Origin: JADCRZ01 sp965200945 | GTDB taxonomy: Bacteria > Bacteroidota > Bacteroidia > Chitinophagales > Chitinophagaceae | DNA: 64,000 bases | Reading direction: 5' to 3' | Assembly (NCBI GenBank): GCA_965200945.1 | Contig: OZ241749.1 | Coordinates: forward strand, 4,774,001-4,838,000 | Shown: positions 45,009 to 53,764 of the stretch, in pieces | How the letters are laid out: each line of letters opens with the position of its first letter | Numbering within the stretch: the first letter of the stretch is position 1 | Notes under the pieces: generated by a model | Databases searched by the model: none | Seen by the model: only the letters and a program-made list of their open reading frames with translations | Told to the model about the DNA's origin: nothing | Position numbers and translations under genes: made by a program

Positions 45009-48000
45009 ATGAGTAATCATTCGAAGAAGAAGGACCCGGTTAAGCAGTTGCAGGAAAAGCCGGACAAAGGTGATTTCCTGGTTGCGGGCATCGGCGCTTC
45101 GGCCGGCGGCATACAGGCGCTGCAGGAATTTTTTACGCATACGCCCGAAAATTCCGGCATGGCCTATGTTGTCATCCTGCATCTTTCTCCCGACCACGAC
45201 AGCCGCCTGGCGGAAGTACTCCAGCATACCACGTCCCTGCCTGTAACCCAGGTGGCGGAAAGGGTGAAGATCGTACCGAACCACATCTACGTGGTGCCGC
45301 CCGACCAGCACCTGATAATAGAGGATGACGCGCTCTCCGCATCGCAAAACATCCTGCAGGAAGAGCGGCGCGCGCCGGTCGATATTTTTTTCCGTTCGCT
45401 GGCCGACAACCTTGGTCCGAGGGCGATTTCCGTAGTTCTTTCAGGCACCGGCGCCAACGGTTCCATGGGGGTGAAACGCATAAAGGAAAGAGGCGGCGCC
45501 TGTTTCGTGCAGAATCCGCGGGAAGCCGAATTCAACGAGATGCCGCGCAATGCCATCGCCACGGAAATGGTAGACGGGGTGCTGCCCGTGGCCGAGATTC
45601 CGGCCAAGCTGATCAGCTACAAGGTCAGTATGGGCACCGTGGAGATCGTGGAAGAAACGATCAATCGCCCCGAAGTACAGCAGCAGGCGCTGCGCGAGAT
45701 ATTTACGCAGCTGCGGCTGCGCACCGGCCACGATTTCTCCAATTACAAACGACCTACCCTGCTGCGTCGCATCGAGCGGCGCATCAACATATTCGGCCTG
45801 CCCGACCTGCCGGCGTATGCCCGCTACCTGATGGAGCATCCCGACGAGCCGGCGGCACTGCTCAAAGACCTGCTGATCTCGGTCACCAATTTCTTCCGCG
45901 ACCGCAAGCCTTTTGCCATCATAGAGCATGAAGTGCTGCCCCTCATTTTCAGGACCAAAACAAAAGCCGACCGGGTGAGGATCTGGGTGGCGGGCTGCGC
46001 CACCGGTGAAGAAGCGTACTCGATAGCCATGCTCTGCGCCGAACTTTCCACCGGCACCCTCGACGTTCCAAAGGTCCAGATCTTTGCCACCGACATCAAC
46101 GAGTCGGCCATCGCGCAGGCAAGGGAAGGGCTATATACGATGAGCGACACGGCCGACGTGTCGCCGGAAAGACTGCGCCGCTTTTTTAACAAAGAGGGCG
46201 ACAACTACCGCATACGGCGCGAGATCCGTGAAACGATCATGTTCGCCAACCACAATTTCCTGCGCGATCCGCCCTTCTCGCACCTCGATGTGGTGGCCTG
46301 CCGCAACGCCCTGATCTACCTGAACCAGGTGGCCCAGGAGCGGGTGGTCGAAACCTTTCATTTTGCGCTGAACCCGGGCGGTTTTCTTTTTCTCGGCACC
46401 TCCGAATCGGTCGATTCGGCGAACGACCTTTATACAGGATACAATCGCGAGAACCACATCTTTCAGAGCCGGCAGGCCGGCTTACGCGCGTACCCCGTTC
46501 CCGAGTCTACCCCGGCCATGTTCTCCGACCAATTCAAAAAAGATATTTCTTCCCAGGAAAACGAGAACCGGATACTGGAACGCATTTCATTCGGCGACCT
46601 GCATCAGCAGCTGCTCGAGGAATATGCGCCTCCTTCGCTGGTTGTGAACGAAGAGTTCGACGTGGTGCATGTGACCGAGCGGGCCGGCAAATACCTGCAG
46701 GTGAGCGGGGGTGAGCTTTCGCAAAACCTGCTCAAGCTGGTGAAACCTGAACTGAGGCTTGAGCTGCGTTCGGCCCTGTACCAGGCCCTGCAGCGACAGT
46801 CGGCCGTAGAAGCCCACGGCCTTACAGTGATGATCGACAACAAACCGGAAGCCATCAACCTGCTGGTACGGCCGGTACTGCGCACCGACAAGGCCAGCCG
46901 GGGGTTCATACTCGTGCTTTTTGAACCCGCCAGGGAAGAGATTCAGCAGAAGATACTGGTATCTTCCGACGAGCCGGTGGCCAAACAGCTCGAAGAAGAG
47001 ATCATCCGTCTCAAAACGCAGCTGCGGTCATCCAGCGAGCAGCACGATTTTCAGGCCGAAGAGATGAAGGCCGCCAATGAAGAGCTGCAGGCCATGAACG
47101 AAGAGCTGCGCTCCGCCGCCGAAGAACTGGAAACGAGCAAAGAAGAACTTCAGTCGATCAACGAAGAACTGCGTACGGTGAACCAGGAACTGAAGGTAAA
47201 GATCGAGGAAACCGCCATCTACAGCAACAACCTCCAGAACCTCATCAACTCCACCGATATCGGCACCATATTCCTCGACCGGAGCTACCGCGTGGTGCTG
47301 TATACGCCGGCCACCAGCTCCATTTTCAACCTGATCGCCACCGACTACGGCCGCCCGCTTTCCGACATCACCAGCCGCCTCGAAAACGTGGACGTGATGA
47401 AGGATGCGGAAACGGTACTGGAAACCCTTACCGTGGTGGAAAGAGAGGTGCGCACCCGGCAGAACCGGATCTACGTGATGCGTACAAAACCTTACCGCAC
47501 CGACGAAGACCGCATCAGGGGCGTGGTGATCACCTTTGTAGACATCACCAAAAGAAAAAGGGACGAAGAGCTGCTGCGCCAGGCGGCCGATTTTTCGGAC
47601 TACCGCATGGCGCTGAACGAAGAGCTGCAGGCGCTCGGGAAGGCAGACAAGATCAAGGCGGCAGCCAGCCGCCTCCTTGCAGAGAAGCTGAAGGCAGACC
47701 AGGTCTATATTGCGGAGCTGGAACCGGATGGCCTGCATACGGTGGTCTCCTCCGGATATTTCCAAACAGGCACCGGGGCCGATCTTTCCGGCCGGTATGC
47801 CGTAAGCGAACTCAGCCGGCCTTTGTACAGGGAAGCTTTTGCCGGCCGGCGGGGGGTGGCGCCCGATGCCCAGGCCATACAAGATGCATCCGAGGCTGAA
47901 AAAGTGGAGTTCAGCCGGTTGTCTGTCGGGGCATTCATCACTCAGCCCGTGATGCGGGCAAACCGGCTTGCCGCCGTGGTGTGGGTCTCCAGCGCAGCGC

Positions 48001-49562
48001 CGCGCAACTGGAACGATGAAGAGATCACGTATGTGACGGAAACGGCCGAACGGACCTGGTCGGCCGTGGAGCGGGCGAGAACGAAAGAGGCCTTGCGGCT
48101 ATCAGAAGCAAGGCTGCGCATCACCATGGAAAGCGTGGTGGATTACGCCATCATCAGCACCGATTCGAAGGGGCTTATCATAGGCTGGAACAAGGGCGCC
48201 GAGCGGATCTTCGGCTACCATCCGGAAGAAGTGACGGGTCGGCCGGTCAGCCTGATCTATCTTCCGGAAGACGTGGAGGCAGGCATCCCCGAAAAAGAAC
48301 TTGCTACCGCCCGTGAAAAAGGACGTGCCGCCGACGACCGGTGGCACCTGCGCAAGGATGGCACCCGCTTTTATATGAGCGGGGTGCTGACGCCTATCTC
48401 CGATCCCGAGCTGACCGGCTATGTAAAAGTGGCCACCGACATGACCGAACGCCAGCAGGCGCAGGAAGACCTGATGATGCTGGAAGAGCGGTACCGCATC
48501 GCCCTGCAATCGGCCGAGATGGCCGCCTGGGACTGGAACATCTTACAGAATACGGTTGTGTGGAACGACCAGCATTATTACCTGCTCGGGTCGCTGCCGG
48601 ATGGAAAAGAGAAAAAGGCTTCCGATTTTTTGCTGTCCGTACATGAACTGGACAGGGAACGGGTGACGGCAGCCCTGGAAGAAGCTTTGATCCGGACGGG
48701 CGTTTACAAAGCGGAATTCAGGATCAGGAGAGCCGACAATGGCGAGGTACGGTGGATGAGCGGGTACGGCCGGGCCGTTACAGAACAGGAGAAAGTGGTT
48801 ACCCGGATGGTGGGGGTCATGTACGACATTACCACCCGCAAGCAGCTGGAACAGCAAAGAGAAGATTTTATCGGCATCGCCAGCCATGAGCTGAAAACGC
48901 CCGTCACCAGCATCAAGGCCTATACCGAATTGCTGCAGGATCACTTTGAAGAGGAAGCAGACGCGGTCTATTCCAGCCTGATCACAAAGCTTGACACCCA
49001 GGTCGACCGTCTGATCAACCTCGTTCATACCCTCCTGGATACCACCCGGATCACAAACGGACAGCTGCTGCTGCATCCACAGGCCTTCAGCCTGAATAAC
49101 ATGATCACGGAAAGGGTGGAAGACCTCCAGCGGCTGACGGAGAAGCACCGGCTCGTGTTTATGCCCGAGGAAGATATTACGGTGACCGCCGACGAAGAGC
49201 GCATCCGCCAGGTATTCACCAACCTGCTCTCCAACGCCATCAAATACTCTCTCAACGGAGGCGAGATCACAGTGGCGTGGACAGCGGTGAAAGAGGGGGT
49301 GGAGATCAGTGTGCGCGACAGGGGCATCGGTATTCCTGCGGCTATGCAGCAGAAAGTGTTCGACCGGTTCTTCCGGGTGGAAGACAAACTGGGAGAAACC
49401 TTGCCGGGCATCGGGCTGGGGCTGTTTATTACGGCTACCATCATACGTCAGCACAAAGGGAACATCTGGCTGGAAAGCCGGGAAGGAGAGGGCACCACCG
49501 TTTATTTTGTCATCCCAATCTATTTTCTAAACGAACGCGATGAAACAGATACTGATCGTTGA
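45009..49562 (+). CDS. second giant CheB-CheR-PAS-GAF hybrid histidine kinase
   Basis: 1517 aa. Approximate order: CheB 20-205 (Ser31, His58, but Asn150 in GTGANG in place of catalytic Asp); CheR 215-475 (GCATGEEAYSIA, CRNALIYL); PAS-like 500-640; coiled coil 655-735 (AANEELQAMNEELRSAAEEL); PAS 737-850; GAF 865-1015; PAS 1030-1150; PAS_3-like 1155-1270; H-box FIGIASHELKTPVTSIKAY; ATPase with NLLSNAIKYS, DRGIGIP and GIGLGLFI. Highly similar in plan to the divergent kinase at 38177 but with fewer PAS domains, so the two are paralogues. It overlaps the next response regulator by 23 bp, the likely phosphotransfer partner. Confidence 0.94.
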   Translation: MSNHSKKKDPVKQLQEKPDKGDFLVAGIGASAGGIQALQEFFTHTPENSGMAYVVILHLSPDHDSRLAEVLQHTTSLPVTQVAERVKIVPNHIYVVPPDQHLIIEDDALSASQNILQEERRAPVDIFFRSLADNLGPRAISVVLSGTGANGSMGVKRIKERGGACFVQNPREAEFNEMPRNAIATEMVDGVLPVAEIPAKLISYKVSMGTVEIVEETINRPEVQQQALREIFTQLRLRTGHDFSNYKRPTLLRRIERRINIFGLPDLPAYARYLMEHPDEPAALLKDLLISVTNFFRDRKPFAIIEHEVLPLIFRTKTKADRVRIWVAGCATGEEAYSIAMLCAELSTGTLDVPKVQIFATDINESAIAQAREGLYTMSDTADVSPERLRRFFNKEGDNYRIRREIRETIMFANHNFLRDPPFSHLDVVACRNALIYLNQVAQERVVETFHFALNPGGFLFLGTSESVDSANDLYTGYNRENHIFQSRQAGLRAYPVPESTPAMFSDQFKKDISSQENENRILERISFGDLHQQLLEEYAPPSLVVNEEFDVVHVTERAGKYLQVSGGELSQNLLKLVKPELRLELRSALYQALQRQSAVEAHGLTVMIDNKPEAINLLVRPVLRTDKASRGFILVLFEPAREEIQQKILVSSDEPVAKQLEEEIIRLKTQLRSSSEQHDFQAEEMKAANEELQAMNEELRSAAEELETSKEELQSINEELRTVNQELKVKIEETAIYSNNLQNLINSTDIGTIFLDRSYRVVLYTPATSSIFNLIATDYGRPLSDITSRLENVDVMKDAETVLETLTVVEREVRTRQNRIYVMRTKPYRTDEDRIRGVVITFVDITKRKRDEELLRQAADFSDYRMALNEELQALGKADKIKAAASRLLAEKLKADQVYIAELEPDGLHTVVSSGYFQTGTGADLSGRYAVSELSRPLYREAFAGRRGVAPDAQAIQDASEAEKVEFSRLSVGAFITQPVMRANRLAAVVWVSSAAPRNWNDEEITYVTETAERTWSAVERARTKEALRLSEARLRITMESVVDYAIISTDSKGLIIGWNKGAERIFGYHPEEVTGRPVSLIYLPEDVEAGIPEKELATAREKGRAADDRWHLRKDGTRFYMSGVLTPISDPELTGYVKVATDMTERQQAQEDLMMLEERYRIALQSAEMAAWDWNILQNTVVWNDQHYYLLGSLPDGKEKKASDFLLSVHELDRERVTAALEEALIRTGVYKAEFRIRRADNGEVRWMSGYGRAVTEQEKVVTRMVGVMYDITTRKQLEQQREDFIGIASHELKTPVTSIKAYTELLQDHFEEEADAVYSSLITKLDTQVDRLINLVHTLLDTTRITNGQLLLHPQAFSLNNMITERVEDLQRLTEKHRLVFMPEEDITVTADEERIRQVFTNLLSNAIKYSLNGGEITVAWTAVKEGVEISVRDRGIGIPAAMQQKVFDRFFRVEDKLGETLPGIGLGLFITATIIRQHKGNIWLESREGEGTTVYFVIPIYFLNERDETDTDR

Positions 49563-49905
49563 TGACGATGCTTACATACTGGATGCGTGCAAGATGATCT
49601 TTGAACGTGCCGGTTACCGGGTAGCGGCGATGAGCAGCGGCGACAGCCTGTTGAACGGCGGGTTCGACGAGCCCGACATCTTCCTGCTCGACCGGCAGCT
49701 GAGAGGCGCCGACGGGCTGGTCATCTGCAGGCATCTCAAGAACCGGCAACCCGCCATGGATACGCCGGTCATTGTGTTTTCGGCCACGCCGAACGTGGAA
49801 CCGCTTTCACGGCAGGCAGGCGCAGATGAATTCGTGCAAAAACCGTTCAAAACCAAAGACCTGCTGAAAGTGGTGAAAAAGCAGCTTGGCGACGATATTA
49901 CCTGA
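49540..49905 (+). CDS. single-domain response regulator (receiver only)
   Basis: 121 aa CheY-like receiver: acidic pair in LIVDDDAYILD, phosphorylated Asp in DIFLLDRQLRGADG, Ser in VIVFSATPN, Lys in FVQKPFKTKDLL. No output domain. The start lies inside the 3-prime end of the giant kinase (23-bp overlap), which argues for coupled translation and for this being its target. It probably passes phosphate on or acts by protein contact. Confidence 0.93.
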   Translation: MKQILIVDDDAYILDACKMIFERAGYRVAAMSSGDSLLNGGFDEPDIFLLDRQLRGADGLVICRHLKNRQPAMDTPVIVFSATPNVEPLSRQAGADEFVQKPFKTKDLLKVVKKQLGDDIT

Positions 49906-50014
49906 GGCAGAGGCCCGACGGTAAAGGAGATGATATTGCTTGGGGGTGTACTCCGCGATGTGGACCGTACATCAGGACCTGGTTTATGCATTTTTTACCT
50001 TAAATCCCAGTCAT

Positions 50015-51160
50015 ATGAACCCTGTACACCGGGTGCAGGCCGATCCCCGCATGGCCGGCCTGCTGCTCGATTCCAATGTGGATGTGATCATCGTGTTTGA
50101 TGCGGAAATGGTGGTGGTGGAATGGAACCGGATGGCGGAGCAGGTGTATGGCCTGGCCAGGCCGGAAGTGCTGGGCAGGCGGCTCACGGAAGTGGTTCCG
50201 GCGCTGGAGAGCGACAAGGAATCTGCCGCAGCCATTGCACTGGCTATGAAACAGGTCAAGAGTTTTGTTCCCGCTTCCGGGCAATACCCGCACCGGGCGC
50301 GAATGGAGAATCATTACATCCCCCTGGTATCGCAGGACGAATTTATAGGGGTGATGAATACAGGGCACGACGTATCGCACCGCATCAGGGCCGAAGCACA
50401 GCTGGAGGCGCTGAATCATCGCCTCGAAACGCAGTACCGGCACCTGCAGCGTACCTCGAACGAACTGGCCTCCCTTACCAGTCTCGGCACCCACGATATC
50501 AAACAACCCATCCGGCAGGTTTATATGGCCGTAGAGAACCTGATACAGGCAGAGGCCGGCCGGCTGAGTGATGCCGGCAAGGCTGCTTTCCGGCGGATAC
50601 AGTCGTCGCTCAACAGGATGGACCTGCTGCTCGACGATATGCTTACCCTTACAGGGATCAGCGTGCTGGAAACGCCCGTGCAACAGGTGCACCTGGACAA
50701 TGTTCTTCCACAGGCGCTCACCGGCCTCAGGAGCCGGATCACCGGCAAAGGGGTACAGATAAAGTTGAGTGAACTGTGCCTGGTGCGCGGGCACGCCGAA
50801 CAGCTCCGTCTTCTTTTTCACCACCTGCTGAGCTATGTCATCCGGTTGAATAAAAGCCCGCATCCGGCCGTGGAGGTGTTTTACATAACGGTCACGGAAA
50901 GCCGGTTTCCCGAAGTGGACTACAGTGAGCGGGACTATCACCGGGTTACGGTAGCCGATGAGGGCGCCGGGGCTGAACAGGGCGGGGCGGAGGTGCTTGC
51001 CATGGCAGAAGAGTTACAGGCAGACCACACTGCTTCCACAGGGGCCGGACTGATAATCGCCAGCAAGATCATGGATGTACACGAAGGGTTCATCCGCGCA
51101 GGAAGCACTCCGGGCGCCGGGTTCTTCTTCCACTGTTATTTTCCGGTGCCGGAGACATGA
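50015..51160 (+). CDS. PAS-domain histidine-kinase-like protein with degenerate ATPase
   Basis: 381 aa from ATG at 50015. One PAS domain (DSNVDVIIVFDAEMVVVEWN ... VSHRIRAEAQLEALNHRLE), a coiled coil, then an H-box-like segment SLGTHDIKQPIRQVYMAVEN that keeps the His. The ATPase is poor: the N-box, usually NLLSNA, reads HHLLSYVI with the Asn lost; D-box is VADEGAGAEQ; the G2 box reads STGAGLIIASKIM. It may be a pseudo-kinase, phosphatase or phosphotransfer protein. Located 109 bp after the receiver gene on the same strand. Its end overlaps the convergent hypothetical gene by 25 bp. Confidence 0.8.
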   Translation: MNPVHRVQADPRMAGLLLDSNVDVIIVFDAEMVVVEWNRMAEQVYGLARPEVLGRRLTEVVPALESDKESAAAIALAMKQVKSFVPASGQYPHRARMENHYIPLVSQDEFIGVMNTGHDVSHRIRAEAQLEALNHRLETQYRHLQRTSNELASLTSLGTHDIKQPIRQVYMAVENLIQAEAGRLSDAGKAAFRRIQSSLNRMDLLLDDMLTLTGISVLETPVQQVHLDNVLPQALTGLRSRITGKGVQIKLSELCLVRGHAEQLRLLFHHLLSYVIRLNKSPHPAVEVFYITVTESRFPEVDYSERDYHRVTVADEGAGAEQGGAEVLAMAEELQADHTASTGAGLIIASKIMDVHEGFIRAGSTPGAGFFFHCYFPVPET

Positions 51161-51480
51161 GTTGAAGCGGACTGCGTTACAACCGGCAGGGGTATGGGTG
51201 CTTCGCTTCGTTGCAGCATCTTCCGGAAAATGAGGAAGCTCTGGCCCAATATCATCCGCATGGTGCCAGGCCCGTCGTGCAGATCTTCCCGCAGTTCGCG
51301 GAGCAGGTCGAGGTAGTCGGTCTCGCTTTTTTGCTCGATGTGCTGCAGAAAATCTGCCGCTGCAAATCCCCACGCCGAATTGGGCGGTACCTGGGAAAGC
51401 AGTTGTTCTGTTCGTTTCTTCACATCATCCTGAACTATTGCAGGGTGAATTTTCTTTCGGGGTTGCTTGGATATGTGCAT
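51136..51480 (-). CDS. hypothetical protein, 114 aa
   Basis: I recognise no family. Basic N terminus (SKQPRKKIHPAIVQDDVKKR), then a helical region (AWGFAAADFLQHIEQKSETD, YLDLLRELREDLHDGPGTMR, MILGQSFLIFRKML) and a Ser/Thr-rich tail. The helical pattern with conserved-looking HDGP could suit a small signalling partner. It lies 60 bp downstream of the minus-strand response regulator, so the two may form an operon, and it overlaps the convergent PAS kinase-like gene by 25 bp. Confidence 0.55.
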   Translation of the reverse strand: MHISKQPRKKIHPAIVQDDVKKRTEQLLSQVPPNSAWGFAAADFLQHIEQKSETDYLDLLRELREDLHDGPGTMRMILGQSFLIFRKMLQRSEAPIPLPVVTQSASTHVSGTGK

Positions 51481-51540
51481 GTGGTCTCTTTTAAAAATTT
51501 AAATTACAGGGCATCGTTCCGGTCCGCATATGTTCTCTGT

Positions 51541-51915
51541 TCAGTACCGGTTCAAAATTTCAGTCAGGGATTCGGCAAGGTCTGAAATCGTCCGTTTCTT
51601 CTGTAAGCATTCCCATGCGCCGAGCCGCAGTCCTTTTGCGATGTTTTCCGGGCTGATGGCCGTGGAATACAGGATCACGGGTATGTTGTTAGCCGGCTTT
51701 TCTCTTTTCAGCAGCTTCAGTCCGTCCAGTCCGTTCGTTCCGGGCATGTTGAGGTCCAGAAAAACGATCTTTGGTCTGGCAATTGTCATCAGTTCTACTC
51801 CTTCTTCTACACTTCGCGCATGAATCGCATCATAAGGACCCTGCAGGTCGCTCAAGGCTTCTTTTAAAAAATAAAATTCATCGTCGTCATCGTCAATCAG
51901 CAGGATTTTTTCCAT
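51541..51915 (-). CDS. single-domain response regulator (Rcp1-like)
   Basis: 124 aa receiver: very acidic pocket LLIDDDDDEFYFLKEAL, phosphorylated Asp in IVFLDLNMPGTNGLDGL, Thr in ILYSTAISP, Lys in ECLQKKRT. This form with the inserted PGTNG loop is the Rcp1-type receiver that usually serves PAS/GAF or phytochrome-like kinases. No DNA-binding domain. An ATG one codon upstream (51918) is an alternative start. It probably works with the kinases encoded upstream at 45009 or 38177. Confidence 0.92.
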   Translation of the reverse strand: MEKILLIDDDDDEFYFLKEALSDLQGPYDAIHARSVEEGVELMTIARPKIVFLDLNMPGTNGLDGLKLLKREKPANNIPVILYSTAISPENIAKGLRLGAWECLQKKRTISDLAESLTEILNRY

Positions 51916-51918
51916 CAA

Positions 51919-52341
51919 AGCAATTTGGGTGAATAATGGTTTCTATCAGGGTGCGGCCGGATAAACCGGGCGCAGACAGCGCCCAGCCTCCGTTTTAGAC
52001 CTGTATCAGCGCAGCGGCGGGAGATACCGGTAAAGGACAGAAAGACGGTGCCTGTTGATTGTTTAGAAAAGAGGTGACCTGGAAGGCAGGGCCTCAAAAA
52101 CAGAAGTATTTATTGCAGTGCCGGATAGAGAGAAATACCGGCCGGTGATCCGAAAATAAACAAATTCACGTTTTCAGCAAATTTTATTTGCAGGAGTTTT
52201 TACCGGCGTTCCGGGAAGGCAGTGCAGAAAGGGCACTCTGAAAATATGTTATCTTCACGTGATCCTGCGGCTCCTTTCCGATCGATCCGGTTCATGGGAG
52301 CAAACCCGGGCTGTGTGCTGTTCGTTTAATGATCCGTGCGT
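51919..52341. other. divergent intergenic region
   Basis: 423 bp between the response regulator and the Crp/Fnr gene, transcribed away from each other. I see no gene or clear regulatory palindrome. Confidence 0.45.
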
Positions 52342-52920
52342 ATGCATCAAATCATCGAGTATCTGCAATCCATCCATCCGCTCTCTCCCGCACTGGTCGA
52401 ATACCTGTACGCACACCTGAAGTATAAAAAGGTCTGCAGGAAAGAATACGTGTTGAAAGCGGGACATGTAGCGAGGTCGGTCTATTTTATAGAGACCGGG
52501 CTGCTGCGCGCTTTTTATATGAAAGGAGACCGGGAGGTGACCAGCTGGTTTATGAAAGAAGACGATGTGAGTCTTTCCATCGAAAGCTTCTACGGGCAGA
52601 CGGAAAGCTACGAGTATATCCAGGCGCTTGAAGACTGCTCGCTGTATTACATCGACTACCAGGAGCTGGAGGCGATCTACCGGCATTACCCCGAATTCAA
52701 CGCCCTGGGCCGGCTGCTGACGATCAGGTATCACATCCACTGGGTAAAGCAACTGTATTCACTGCGGATGCAGACTGCGGAAGAACGATATATCTGGTTG
52801 CTGTTGAACCAGCCTGAGCTGTTATCGCGCGTGCCGGCCAAATACATCGCGTCTTACCTCGATATCACAGAAGTTACGCTGAGCAAGATCAGGGCAAAAA
52901 TAGCCGGTAAAGGAAAATAA
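52342..52920 (+). CDS. Crp/Fnr-family transcriptional regulator
   Basis: 192 aa. N-terminal cyclic-nucleotide-binding-like beta roll (KKVCRKEYVLKAGHVARSVY, FIETGLLRAFYMKGDREVTS, WFMKEDDVSLSIESFYGQTE), dimer helix (FNALGRLLTIRYHIHWVKQL), C-terminal HTH (AEERYIWLLLNQPELLSRVP, AKYIASYLDITEVTLSKIRA). No Fnr-type N-terminal cysteines, and the cAMP phosphate-binding RExA motif is not evident, so the ligand is unknown. This short form is common in Bacteroidota. Upstream in-frame GTG at 52336 is less likely than ATG at 52342. The DinB-like gene follows by 64 bp. Confidence 0.92.
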   Translation: MHQIIEYLQSIHPLSPALVEYLYAHLKYKKVCRKEYVLKAGHVARSVYFIETGLLRAFYMKGDREVTSWFMKEDDVSLSIESFYGQTESYEYIQALEDCSLYYIDYQELEAIYRHYPEFNALGRLLTIRYHIHWVKQLYSLRMQTAEERYIWLLLNQPELLSRVPAKYIASYLDITEVTLSKIRAKIAGKGK

Positions 52921-52984
52921 AACCGGTTTTACGGGAATGGTTATCTTTCTGCACGATAACGCCCGCTTAACCAGATCACATAGT

Positions 52985-53503
52985 ATGAAACAGTCAAAAT
53001 GGTTCGACCGGAATTTTGATTTCGGATCTGGACAGAACATCTTTCCATCCATTATGGAGCGGCTTTCAGGAACACCGGTGCGGCTTGAAGAGAAAGCAGC
53101 GTCTATACCTGCCGGTCTGCTGAAACTCAGGATGGACAATACCTGGAGCATCAAAGAAAATATCGGCCATCTGACCGACCTGGAACCGTTGTGGCAGGGA
53201 AGGCTGCAGGATATCCTCAATGGCCACACGGAGTTGAGACCCACCGACCTGCTCAATACCAGAACTACCGAGGCAGATCACAATGCCGCGCCCCTCGGGC
53301 ACCTGCTTGCCGCTTTCAGAAAAGCCCGCACCGGAACAATGGCCCTGCTTCGCGGCCTCACCGAAGACCAGGTATTTATGAGCGCACATCACCCAAGGCT
53401 TCGCACACCCATGCGCACGACGGACCTCTTCCTGTTCGTTGCAAAGCACGATGACCATCACCTGGTCAGGATCACGGAGCTGGCCAACACCCTGAAACCT
53501 TAG
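52985..53503 (+). CDS. DinB-family metal-binding four-helix protein
   Basis: 172 aa. DinB/YfiT-like fold: the first His in SIKENIGHLTDLEPLWQGRL and the C-terminal pair in FLFVAKHDDHHLVRITELAN fit the three-His metal site of the family. Start at 52985 (MKQSKWFDRNFDF) was preferred over an in-frame upstream start that adds 16 polar residues. Members act as bacillithiol or other thiol transferases or as unknown hydrolases; the exact role cannot be told. Likely cotranscribed with the Crp/Fnr gene upstream. Confidence 0.88.
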   Translation: MKQSKWFDRNFDFGSGQNIFPSIMERLSGTPVRLEEKAASIPAGLLKLRMDNTWSIKENIGHLTDLEPLWQGRLQDILNGHTELRPTDLLNTRTTEADHNAAPLGHLLAAFRKARTGTMALLRGLTEDQVFMSAHHPRLRTPMRTTDLFLFVAKHDDHHLVRITELANTLKP

Positions 53504-53764
53504 CTGCCAGGCACACAAGAGAGCATGCAGGCATCGCAAAATGGAGATGGGGAAAAAGGAACGCAGATTCTTATCTTTTAATAATTTCTTGCTGCTGATC
53601 TGCCGGTATTATTGTTCTTCGAACAGTAGTACCCGATCGCGGAAATGGATTTAACCCAGCCCTGTACAGATGGATCGGTTTACCTGTTTGAACAGTTTTC
53701 TTGAAAAGGGGAGGGATCGCTTCTCCGGAAAGCTTATTCAAAACATGTAACAAAGCTGTAAACC

